From contig JBJKYL010000017.1 of NCBI GenBank assembly GCA_045561055.1, positions 342,723 to 406,722 of the forward strand: 64,000 nucleotides of DNA. The letters run 5' to 3'. Of this stretch, positions 52,738-60,656 are shown one piece after another. Source of the stretch: SMWC01 sp045561055 (lineage in GTDB: Bacteria > Pseudomonadota > Gammaproteobacteria > Steroidobacterales > Rariloculaceae). The notes under the pieces were generated by a model. That model worked only from the letters and a program-made list of their open reading frames with translations, was not told the DNA's origin and searched no databases. Within the stretch, counting starts at the first letter, position 1. The number at the start of each line of letters is the position of its first letter. Made by a program: the position numbers and the translations under genes.

Positions 52738-53507
52738 TTTTTAGATTCCACTAATGTGTCATTTTTAGGATGGTCGTAGACTAGAGAGCGCTTTAGCCAA
52801 AGGCGTAGTGCTTGCCAGTAGATTACGAGCACAACGCGCATCGTGGTCAGAGGATAGACAACAAGTAAGCGGGCTAGGGAGTATCCGTTTATTTCGGATC
52901 GCTCGAGCCGCATCGTAGCCTCAAAGAACTTATCGCCGTCCTTATGGTTTTCCATACAAACATGCAAACGTTCTGCTGGATCAGTGAACCACCATTCGTA
53001 GTCAACTGCCATGTCCATAAACGGTGACACATGAAATTCTTTAGTCAAACTAAAATGCCTAGGTTCGTTTGCAACTGGTTCCGATCGGCCTGACAACACG
53101 TAACAGTACTGCTCCCCCCAAGGGGTGTTATTGACCTCGGTAACTATCGATTCCACGACTTCGCCTGTCGAGTCGAAACAATAATAAAAAGATACCGGAC
53201 TAAAACCGTAGCCGAGATAACTAAGCTGGGTCAGTAGCCGGATAGGTCCAATAGGGCGACGACCGGTTCGATCTTCAACTAGATTGCGGACACAGACTTC
53301 GAGCGGCTTTTCCGGATCACCAGCATGATCTCCACGCCGAAACCGAGCTAATGTGGGGTGCTTCACCGACCAGAGCCAGCGTCCACGAAATACCTCCTCG
53401 AGCTCAGAAAGATCTAGATACATCATGAATAGTCGGTACTTGAACTCATGGCGGATAGGCGTGTAGCGGCAATGCTTTAGCAGCCCTTCGAAAATACAGC
53501 TATGCAT
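52734..53507 (-). CDS. DUF1365-family protein
   Basis: A 257-residue protein of DUF1365. It begins MHSCIFEGLLKHCRYTPIRH and contains FMMYLDLSELEEVF, LLTQLSYLGYGFSPVSFYYC and EVNNTPWGEQYCYVL, the conserved core. The biochemical role is unknown; the gene almost always sits between a flavoprotein amine-oxidase and a cyclopropane synthase-like gene, as here. It overlaps both neighbours by 4 to 8 bases, so three-way translational coupling is likely and a joint enzyme complex is plausible. Confidence 0.92.
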   Translation of the reverse strand: MHSCIFEGLLKHCRYTPIRHEFKYRLFMMYLDLSELEEVFRGRWLWSVKHPTLARFRRGDHAGDPEKPLEVCVRNLVEDRTGRRPIGPIRLLTQLSYLGYGFSPVSFYYCFDSTGEVVESIVTEVNNTPWGEQYCYVLSGRSEPVANEPRHFSLTKEFHVSPFMDMAVDYEWWFTDPAERLHVCMENHKDGDKFFEATMRLERSEINGYSLARLLVVYPLTTMRVVLVIYWQALRLWLKRSLVYDHPKNDTLVESKK

Positions 53508-54753
53508 TCTGTAGGTACTCCTTGAAATGCTGAACAGCGGTCTGGGCGCTCAAGAGACCGTCTTCATGAAAGCCATTGCGCCAGTACGCGCCGCAGTAGA
53601 ATGTTCGGCTAACGCCGTTAATATCTGCGTGACGGCTCTGCGCCGCAATGCTTTCACGCGTAAATAAGGGGTGGTCGTAGGTAGTACGCATGATTACCTT
53701 ATCGGGACGAATCCGGTCAGTGTTATTCAGCGTTACGCAATATGTTCGAGGTAACGAGAGTCCCTGAAGTATGTTCATGTTATAAGTCACGGACAAAGAA
53801 CCAAGCGGATTGTCGGCAACATGATAATTCCATGCAGCCCATGCTAGACGTCGTTTGGGCAGTAATGATTTGTCGCTATGTAGAACGACTTCGTTAGCCT
53901 GATAACGGATAGCCCCGAGGACCTCACTTTCAATCGGAGTCGTGTCCGCGAGCATCCTTAACGCCTGATCGCTATGGCAGGCTATAAATACGTAATCGAA
54001 ATGCTCAGAATCAGCACCGAACGCTTTTACATCGACACCATCCGAATGACGCCTGACACACTGGACAGGACTAGATAGTCTGATTCTGTCGCGGTGCCCG
54101 GCAACAAGCCTATCTATATACGATCGCGAACCGCCATTGATAACGCGCCATATCGGGCGATCGTTGATATTCAATAGTCCATGGTTTTCCAGGAAACGCA
54201 CGATGAATCGTCCAGGGACCTGTCCGATGTCACTTGGATCAGCAGACCAGATTGCTGCACATATAGGTATTAAATAGTAATCCACGAACTCCGATGAATA
54301 GCGGTTCTCAAAAAGGTAGTCAATAAGCCGCGAGTCATTTTCATTTCTCGAAAAAGCGAGTGGCGCTTCACGATTAAAGCGCAAGATATCCCAGATCATC
54401 CGATAAAAAAATGGCCGGAAAAGATTGCCGCGCTGCGCGAAGAGACTGTTCAGTGTCGCGCCGTTGTATTCGAGACCAATATGCGGGCACTGCACACTAA
54501 AGCTCATTGAACTCGGCTTAGATGGGACTCCCAGCTCCTCCAGTAACGAGATGAAGTTCGGATAGGTCTTATTATTAAAAACGATGAAACCCGTATCAAT
54601 CGCGATCAGTTCATCGCCCTCTGCGACGCTTACCGTATTGACGTGCCCACCAATATAATCATTAGCTTCAAACACCGTTATTTCATGCTCTTCGCGCAAT
54701 AAATAAGACGCCATATTACCGGCGATTCCTGACCCAATAATTGCAATCTTCAT
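53500..54753 (-). CDS. FAD-dependent oxidoreductase (amine-oxidase fold) of the lipid cluster
   Basis: A 417-residue flavoprotein. The FAD dinucleotide motif is IAIIGSGIAGNMASYLLREE, followed by VFEANDYIGGHVNTV. C-terminal FAD contact lies in TFYCGAYWRNGFHEDGLLSA. The conserved FIVFNNKTYPNFISLLEELG and AAIWSADPSDI regions match the group annotated as 'NAD/FAD-dependent oxidoreductase' found with DUF1365 and Cfa genes. It is presumed to oxidise or reduce acyl chains made by the neighbouring methyltransferases. The precise reaction is not known. Confidence 0.9.
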   Translation of the reverse strand: MKIAIIGSGIAGNMASYLLREEHEITVFEANDYIGGHVNTVSVAEGDELIAIDTGFIVFNNKTYPNFISLLEELGVPSKPSSMSFSVQCPHIGLEYNGATLNSLFAQRGNLFRPFFYRMIWDILRFNREAPLAFSRNENDSRLIDYLFENRYSSEFVDYYLIPICAAIWSADPSDIGQVPGRFIVRFLENHGLLNINDRPIWRVINGGSRSYIDRLVAGHRDRIRLSSPVQCVRRHSDGVDVKAFGADSEHFDYVFIACHSDQALRMLADTTPIESEVLGAIRYQANEVVLHSDKSLLPKRRLAWAAWNYHVADNPLGSLSVTYNMNILQGLSLPRTYCVTLNNTDRIRPDKVIMRTTYDHPLFTRESIAAQSRHADINGVSRTFYCGAYWRNGFHEDGLLSAQTAVQHFKEYLQNA

Positions 54754-54757
54754 AACA

Positions 54758-55426
54758 CTACGTCAGCTCGTAGCGCAGTCGGCGACCGCCTTTGGTTACT
54801 GACTCCAGAGCGAGCCACTCACTATCTCGCGAGTACCAAAGCTCTACCTCGATGTTGTTACCCATTAGTCGATAATGGAGCGATGGTATGAGCTCATTCC
54901 GAACATTGATGACATCGGCCCCAATCAATTCAACTTCAACGTTGACATACGCACCCGTCTGCGTATTCAGCAAACGTGGCTCAAGCAAAAAACCCCGATC
55001 CCAATACGCAAAGGTTGTTACACATTCAGGCAGTATCGATTGATTTTCGGTGTTGCCGCGAACAGCCGATACAACAAAGCTCCGATCCTTAGTAGCACCT
55101 AATACCGAGTATCGGTCGCCATTGACATCCGTCTCGGATTCGATCGCCTGGAGGCACTCTCCAGCCCAGCGTTCAGTGTTCCTGTGCCGATATGTGTAAA
55201 CGCTAAAAAACAAAAACGGCACATTAAATTTTGCTTCGGTTCTGATTTCTCGAACGTCACCGAAATCCGTTAAAGAGAACCGATGACTCCCTATTTCAGC
55301 ATCGTCCAGATAAACACGGAACGTCCATTCACGAGTCTCCATGGAGGCAAAAACAGGCCTTACCGAACATAGGATGACACCGAAGCAGATAATACTAATA
55401 GTCATCTTTCTCATTGTTTTGTTCAC
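54758..55426 (-). CDS. DUF6134-family secreted protein
   Basis: A 222-residue exported protein starting at GTG 55426 (AAGG precedes it) or ATG 55414. The signal peptide is ISIICFGVILCSVRPVFA. The domain has EWTFRVYLDDAEIGSHRFSL, TEAKFNVPFLFFSVYTYRHR and VTTFAYWDRGFLLEPRLLNT, typical of DUF6134, a beta-rich periplasmic protein of unknown function. It ends KGGRRLRYEL. The stop lies 4 bases before the flavoprotein start. Its presence suggests that lipid modification or transport extends to the periplasm. Confidence 0.85.
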   Translation of the reverse strand: MNKTMRKMTISIICFGVILCSVRPVFASMETREWTFRVYLDDAEIGSHRFSLTDFGDVREIRTEAKFNVPFLFFSVYTYRHRNTERWAGECLQAIESETDVNGDRYSVLGATKDRSFVVSAVRGNTENQSILPECVTTFAYWDRGFLLEPRLLNTQTGAYVNVEVELIGADVINVRNELIPSLHYRLMGNNIEVELWYSRDSEWLALESVTKGGRRLRYELT

Positions 55427-55445
55427 GATACCTTCGCTATTTGAT

Positions 55446-56240
55446 CTAGTAATTTAGAGTCTTCTTGGGCCCAGGAAAAAACGCATTGGTAGAATGAATG
55501 TAGTCGGAATATTTTGGACGTCGTTCTTTGATGGTGCTTTCAAGCATCTTCACACCAGACACTTTCAACAGCAGAAAACTCATCAGGAGAGGTGAGGCTA
55601 TCGTCCACCAGCCGCCCGCCGATACTGCGATCAGATAAAAGCCCCACCAGACGCAAAAATCGCCGAAGTAATTCGGATGCCGTGTGTAGCGCCAAAAACC
55701 AGCATCGAGAACACACCCTTTGTTCCTGACATCAGCGCGGAACCGTGCGAGCTGATAGTCCCCCCCAGCCTCGAACAAAAAACCGATTGCCCACAGTAGA
55801 ACGCCGAGAATATCGAGCAAGCCAATTGAAGCCTGACCATTGATCGCCGGCATTAACGATAAAGACACGATAGAGGCTAGCGAGCCCTGTAGCCCAAAAA
55901 CGATATAAAGACTTTTTATTTCGAAATTCGGCTCGTTTTTTTTCCGGATCTCTCGGTAACGGTAATCTTCATCTTCGTTCCAGTTTCGCCACGTAACATA
56001 AGCTGACAAACGAACGGCCCATAATGAAACCAGGGATAACACAAGCCAAGCTCTCGGGCCTATTACGGGAGCGGTGAAAAGGTAAGCGGCGCTCGCAAGC
56101 ACGAACATCAATGACCACAAACTGTCAACGATACTGACATCTCGCAGCCTAAAACTAATGCCCCATGCAAACACGGCGAGCGCCATGATTAGCGTTAGCG
56201 CCAGAAAATAAGCGTCGAGACTAAACACAGCCGACTTCAC
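55446..56240 (-). CDS. DUF1295-family membrane protein (steroid 5-alpha-reductase fold)
   Basis: A 264-residue membrane protein with about six hydrophobic segments. The family signature is FWRYTRHPNYFGDFCVWWGF, with earlier WNEDEDYRYREIRKKNEPNF. DUF1295 proteins resemble membrane reductases and methyltransferases that act on lipids using NADPH or SAM. It overlaps DUF2878 by 20 bases. Within this operon it is a candidate acyl-chain reductase. Confidence 0.92.
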   Translation of the reverse strand: MKSAVFSLDAYFLALTLIMALAVFAWGISFRLRDVSIVDSLWSLMFVLASAAYLFTAPVIGPRAWLVLSLVSLWAVRLSAYVTWRNWNEDEDYRYREIRKKNEPNFEIKSLYIVFGLQGSLASIVSLSLMPAINGQASIGLLDILGVLLWAIGFLFEAGGDYQLARFRADVRNKGCVLDAGFWRYTRHPNYFGDFCVWWGFYLIAVSAGGWWTIASPLLMSFLLLKVSGVKMLESTIKERRPKYSDYIHSTNAFFPGPKKTLNY

Positions 56241-56763
56241 TGGCTGCTACGACGGCCATACCATCCAACCGAGCAGAGAGAACACTAAGCGCCGGCATAA
56301 TAACCGCCCAGCCAAGCGCCAACACGATTAACCCTACAATTTGGTCCACGAAAATAACCCCGCCAAACTCAGAGCCGGCATAAAATGCTAGCGGACCAAA
56401 GAAACCACCGAGAACGGCAGCAAATATCGTGCGCTTACGCAACCAACGCAACGACACATTGAGCGTCGTCGCCAACAACATCCACATCGTAATAATCCAG
56501 AAAGGGGCAAAGCCGGTCAAAAAATTACCAGACGGATACTCAAGCAAACCAGCTGTCACGAGCGCACTGTCCCATACCGCACCCATCAGTCCTGCAGCGC
56601 AGACGAGCATTAACTCGCAGAGCGGCCGGCTAGCCTGCGACAGATGGAAGGAAACGACAACTGCAACGACTATGGGGCCCACTAAGGGAACATAATTAGC
56701 TGCCCCAAGGACACAAGCAAACCAGCCGATCTGAAATCCGATAATGTTGATGAGGAGATGCAT
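56221..56763 (-). CDS. DUF2878-family membrane protein
   Basis: A 180-residue protein made almost wholly of hydrophobic segments, including VPLVGPIVVAVVVSFHLSQA, GLMGAVWDSALVTAGLLEYP and IWIITMW-like WIITMWMLLATTLNVSLRWL. It matches DUF2878, whose function is unknown but which is repeatedly located with Cfa- and DUF1295-type genes. It starts 10 bases after the second methyltransferase stop. It may be a membrane partner for the lipid-modifying enzymes. Confidence 0.88.
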   Translation of the reverse strand: MHLLINIIGFQIGWFACVLGAANYVPLVGPIVVAVVVSFHLSQASRPLCELMLVCAAGLMGAVWDSALVTAGLLEYPSGNFLTGFAPFWIITMWMLLATTLNVSLRWLRKRTIFAAVLGGFFGPLAFYAGSEFGGVIFVDQIVGLIVLALGWAVIMPALSVLSARLDGMAVVAASEVGCV

Positions 56764-56773
56764 AGCGCAACGA

Positions 56774-57847
56774 TTAAATCGATTGGTTTAGAGCAGTTGC
56801 TTCGAATAGGTAGTGGCTGACCCACCATTCCTGACCGTCGGCGTAACCAAAAAGCTCGGCGCAAGCCATGAAAAAAATTCGCCACCGCATCCACCACCGT
56901 TGAGCGCTATCCTCTCCATAAGTGACTATCAAGATCGGCATGATATTCGGTTTTTGAAAATCCATCTTGTTGAGCCAAGCGTTAGCGGTCTTTTCGTAAT
57001 GACTGCCATCCCAACGCCAGCGCTCGCAAAGTTTTAGATGCTCCTGAAACCGCAATGGCAAATCATCGCTAGGCATAATTCCACCGGCAAAGAAATGACG
57101 GGTCATCCAGTCACTCGGTCCGGTGTCGACAAATTCGTACGCCGCTGAACGATGGCAAAAAATATGCATAAAAAAATAGCTATCGGGCTTTAGCCAGCGC
57201 GATACACGTTCGAACATCGCACGATAATTACGTAGATGCTCGAACATCTCGATGGAGACGATTCGATCGAACTGATTATCTGGCTCGAAATCGTTCATAT
57301 CGCGAGTCAGAACTGTGATATTGGTTAAACCTCTAATCTCAGCCGCCGCAACAAGCGCCGCGCATTGCGTTCGCGAGTTAGAAACCGACGTAAACGTACT
57401 ATTGGGGTAGCGCTCCGCAGCCCATAAACTGAAAGAGCCCCAGCCACAACCAAGATCTAAAACTACCTGCCCATCACGCAATTGGGCTCGTGCTGCGGTT
57501 AATTCGAGCGCAACTGACTCAGCCGCATCGAGTGAAGCACAACCTTCATCCCAATAACTGCAGCTATACTTCTGTCGATGGCCAAGTACGAGCTTGAAAA
57601 ATTCGGCTGGCACCTCATAGTGCTGCTCATTAGCGAGCTCCGGTAGCGGCGCGATTGGACCTGCATCCATGATCTTGAGGAATCGTTCCTGGTCTGCAGC
57701 TACACACTCACAGTCCAAAGAGCTAATCTCGCGGAGCCGATCTTTAAGCAAACGACGAATACCAAAGCGGATAATGCTATCAGGCACGAGGCCCATCTCG
57801 GCCCAGTCTAAGATTCGGCTGCTATTTAGCGCGGCTGCCGCATTCAT
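56774..57847 (-). CDS. Cyclopropane-fatty-acid synthase family methyltransferase (second copy)
   Basis: A 357-residue SAM-dependent methyltransferase, clearly different from the copy at 51427. The SAM loop is QVVLDLGCGWGSFSLWAAER. It has NEQHYEVPAEFFKLVLGHRQ, KYSCSYWDEGCASLDAAE, RIVSIEMFEHLRNYRAMF and FMHIFCHRSAAYEFVDTGPS, the form with a 'C...FMHIF-CH' block typical of the second Cfa-like subgroup. AGGAGC is placed before the ATG. It lies 11 bases downstream of the regulator. Two such enzymes in one operon suggest successive methylations or two substrates. Confidence 0.9.
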   Translation of the reverse strand: MNAAAALNSSRILDWAEMGLVPDSIIRFGIRRLLKDRLREISSLDCECVAADQERFLKIMDAGPIAPLPELANEQHYEVPAEFFKLVLGHRQKYSCSYWDEGCASLDAAESVALELTAARAQLRDGQVVLDLGCGWGSFSLWAAERYPNSTFTSVSNSRTQCAALVAAAEIRGLTNITVLTRDMNDFEPDNQFDRIVSIEMFEHLRNYRAMFERVSRWLKPDSYFFMHIFCHRSAAYEFVDTGPSDWMTRHFFAGGIMPSDDLPLRFQEHLKLCERWRWDGSHYEKTANAWLNKMDFQKPNIMPILIVTYGEDSAQRWWMRWRIFFMACAELFGYADGQEWWVSHYLFEATALNQSI

Positions 57848-57858
57848 ATCGCCCGCTC

Positions 57859-58791
57859 CTATTCATATGATTTTGACTCCAATGCATCAACCACCCGTTT
57901 AAGTCCCTGGCCGATATCACTACCGAGCGGAACAGCACCGGCACGTTCAATCGCGTCACAACAATCGATAGATACTGCCCCACCGATAAATATCGGCAAA
58001 TGGGTTTCATTTATAAGGTCGACGAGCTGGTTCTCGATAATGAATATTTCCGGCTCGAGCGCACCGGAAAGAACGATAGCCTCGCAATGCGAGGTAGCCG
58101 CAGTACCAGCGAGCTCGCGGAGGGGCATATCCGCACCCAAAACAATCAGTTGTAATCCGGCTTGATGCGCCGCTAAGCCGAACAACAGGAGGCCAATCTC
58201 ATGATGTTCACCCGGGAGGCAGGCAGCGAGTATCCGACGACCGGAGCTATCTCGTTGGCGATGATGAAAACGAGCACCAAGTGTATTACGCAGGAAGAAA
58301 GCAAAGAAATGCTCTTCCGCAATACTGCCCGACCCGGACCGCCAGCGGTTACCGAGCTCAACAAGCAGTGGTGTTAGCAACTCCCGCGTGACAGTTTCGA
58401 CAGGGTGAAGCGAAAGAGCATTACCATAGATTGTTTCAAGCCGATGCTCATCGAAACAGACAATCGATGCAATCATCTCATTACGGTAAGTATCCCAAAC
58501 ACTTGGCTGATGGGCGCCGTCTCTTTCTCGTTCTTCGGCGAGTAGTTGATCGCGAACCTGCCCAATACGCATACCATCCCCGAGGAGCGCCACAACTCGA
58601 AGTATCAAATCGATGTCTTCCCGCGTAAAAAGACGATGCCCACTTCGCTTACGATGCGGTTGAATCAAGCCGTAACGGCGCTCCCAGGCCCTTAGTGTGA
58701 TCGGTGAAACTCCGGTCAGGCTCGCAACTGCCCCGATCGGGTAGAAGCGACCTCCGAGTAACGATTCTTCTAAAGCGATTTTCGACTTCAT
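57859..58791 (-). CDS. litR: LitR/CarH-type MerR regulator with B12 domain (light sensor)
   Basis: A 310-residue repressor. The MerR DNA-binding part is GAVASLTGVSPITLRAWERR and GHRLFTREDIDLIL. The C-terminal half is a B12 module: the W-x9-EH motif (W-RSGSGSIAE-EH, about residues 150-161) and the E-x-H-x-x-G motif (GEHHEIG) that binds cobalamin through His, with GG in FIGGAVS. CarH and LitR hold adenosylcobalamin in the dark, form tetramers on DNA and let go in light when the cofactor is broken. Both motifs needed for light sensing are present. It is the first gene of the operon and probably represses itself through the repeats at 58815-58831. Confidence 0.92.
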   Translation of the reverse strand: MKSKIALEESLLGGRFYPIGAVASLTGVSPITLRAWERRYGLIQPHRKRSGHRLFTREDIDLILRVVALLGDGMRIGQVRDQLLAEERERDGAHQPSVWDTYRNEMIASIVCFDEHRLETIYGNALSLHPVETVTRELLTPLLVELGNRWRSGSGSIAEEHFFAFFLRNTLGARFHHRQRDSSGRRILAACLPGEHHEIGLLLFGLAAHQAGLQLIVLGADMPLRELAGTAATSHCEAIVLSGALEPEIFIIENQLVDLINETHLPIFIGGAVSIDCCDAIERAGAVPLGSDIGQGLKRVVDALESKSYE

Positions 58792-58814
58792 TTAATCAAC
58801 TAATATTAAATATA

Positions 58815-58859
58815 TGTACACAGCATGTATATATTATAAAGTATATTGTTTTTATTCAA
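58815..58859 (-). promoter_or_regulatory. Promoter and CarH/LitR-like operator of the lipid operon
   Basis: On the minus strand, TTGAAT (58854-58859) and TATAAT (58833-58838) form a likely sigma-70 promoter with a 15-base spacer, a little short. Immediately downstream lie TATACA (58826-58831) and TGTACA (58815-58820), eleven bases apart. Both match TnTACA, and CarH binds tandem 11-base repeats with this core. A weaker third unit TTAATA follows at the same spacing. The litR ATG is 24 bases beyond. Binding here would block transcription in the dark. Confidence 0.7.
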
Positions 58860-59220
58860 TATATTTTTAGTTTATTTCTATACTATTACTATACAATAAG
58901 ATAGCCCGAACCCCCGTTATAGCTTTGGAAGGTAAAAATTAACTTGTCGACGACATCGTCAATAGCCGCCATCGCGAGCCCCATCGCTTAATTTGTTTTA
59001 GTTCTCATGGATCCAAAGAAAAGATCCGAGACATGTCGAATGGATGTCTCATAATTTCGTTCGGCGATCGAACATTTCCCGAACCAATCTATAGTTTTCA
59101 GTCGTTTGAGCGCAAAAAGTGGGTAACGCAGGAAAAATTCCTTCATTTCCGATGCATCGCTCTCCAGCCTGTGCCCTAGTATTTTTCCGCGGTAGGCCCC
59201 GGTATGGCGCCCTAGTCGTA

Positions 59221-59400
59221 TTAGAGTAGAGGCCCGTCTAGTCCAGGGGATAGCGACGGGCTGACAAGAGGGTCGTATGTCCACTGCCAAGTTAGCTGCA
59301 CAAGGCCCCCGATATCGAATAAATTATTCTGCGCCACCCCGACAAAGGCTAGATCGTTAACCGAATCGATCGAGAATAACGTCCCTGCCACACTAGACCA
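59221..59400 (-). other. Uninterpreted open stretch, possible gene remnant
   Basis: In the gap between litR and the next gene (58860-59479) two overlapping open stretches on the minus strand have no start signals. 59221-59400 reads WSSVAGTLFSIDSVNDLAF then VGVAQNNLFDIGGLVQLTW, which is hydrophobic and beta-like. A second frame (58988-59290, 100 codons) follows. Neither matches a family I know. The pair may be the frameshifted remains of a barrel or membrane protein. No other feature was seen in this gap apart from the promoter. Confidence 0.25.
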
Positions 59401-59479
59401 CTAATAGCTAGCAGGTACTACAGAAACGGTAGTGAGGTTGAACAGATGAGGCGATCATTGGTGAATTGCTAACCTTCTC

Positions 59480-60547
59480 CTACCAATCAGCAACACAGTC
59501 GAAGGATTCAATAGCCACCCCTGGGGTCCAGCCTCGTAGCATTTCTACAACCACGGGCTCTGTAAACATAAGGGGATCGGTCGCCGAGAATGTGTATCGC
59601 AGCACGTCTCCCTCAATCACTTCGAAGCTCTCTGCGTAGACGACCTGTTCAGACTGCGGCGCACCTGTCCCATTATTGAATAGTGGCCAGTCAACGTGCG
59701 TCGTTGAGACTACCAAGGAATCGCCCTCCCAGTGGCCAACAGAGAAGCCTAGAGGCGAAGCGGCGATCGATTCAGGCTCTCCTATTCCGTCAGTGTCCAT
59801 ATGGACGACACGCTCAACGTCATGCTCCTGTACGCGAATAAGAATTCGATCTCCATCGTCGATGATCTGCATCGGAACTGGGTCGAACATTGGCGAGGGC
59901 ATCCCTGTCTGGCAATCAAGCTCAGGGTTATCTGTGTGATTGTATTGGGCGACCATCTCTTGGGCATATTCGGTAAGAAGACGCTCATGCGAATAGTCGG
60001 CATTCGGCGATCCAGGCATTCCAAATGGTCGATGACCGCCAACACCCGCCCATACTTTAAATATACCTTCTGAGGTAGCCCTTGCGGTTTCGACAGCGAC
60101 TGGATCAGCGTCCTGACTTGATGGCGCGCGATAGCCTATATCGATCTGCTGTTTATTTTCCCATCTAGCCGTCTGCCCACCCTCAACGAATTCTTCACCG
60201 CTCGGCAACAGAAGGTTGATTACACCGAGCGAACTTTCATTTCTCCGAGATACATAGCCTGCTGCTCTAATTTGGTCCCCTTCAGAAACGGAGTCTTGTG
60301 AAATCCCTAGTCGGCGAAAAAGCGCTGGCTGAGGACCCATTTCAAGCTCCCATATACTGCTGCCGTCATCTAACCTGAACCGGACATGTGGATTACGCCA
60401 AAAAACCTCTACGACTTCACCCTCAATTTCGACCAACTCTTCGATAATGTACAAAGTTGAATTAGTAGTCGTTCCATGATGCGCTGCTGCTAAAGGTGGT
60501 AACGCAACAGCCACCATCAGCACTACTCTAATTAACGTTTTCATCAT
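59480..60547 (-). CDS. DUF6152-type secreted protein, subfamily A (long form)
   Basis: A 355-residue secreted protein with AAGGGG at about 7 bases before ATG 60547. The signal peptide ends PLAAA and the mature part would start HHGTTTN. The first domain has LVEIEGEVVEVFWRNPHVRF and WELEMGPQPALFRRLGIS. The second has TSEGIFKVWAG, LDCQTGMPSPMFDPVPMQII, PLGFSVGHWEGDSLVVSTTH and SATDPLMFTEPV, and ends FDCVADW. It is closely similar in motif order to the copy at 34986. It is followed upstream by a subfamily B copy 110 bases away. Confidence 0.8.
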   Translation of the reverse strand: MMKTLIRVVLMVAVALPPLAAAHHGTTTNSTLYIIEELVEIEGEVVEVFWRNPHVRFRLDDGSSIWELEMGPQPALFRRLGISQDSVSEGDQIRAAGYVSRRNESSLGVINLLLPSGEEFVEGGQTARWENKQQIDIGYRAPSSQDADPVAVETARATSEGIFKVWAGVGGHRPFGMPGSPNADYSHERLLTEYAQEMVAQYNHTDNPELDCQTGMPSPMFDPVPMQIIDDGDRILIRVQEHDVERVVHMDTDGIGEPESIAASPLGFSVGHWEGDSLVVSTTHVDWPLFNNGTGAPQSEQVVYAESFEVIEGDVLRYTFSATDPLMFTEPVVVEMLRGWTPGVAIESFDCVADW

Positions 60548-60656
60548 ACGAAGCCCCTTAAATCATCATGCTATAGTTTACATAACTGGCGAACACCGAC
60601 AGTTCCGCACATCAACTTATCTTCTGGCCACTCATAGAAAAGATCTAATAGATTCT

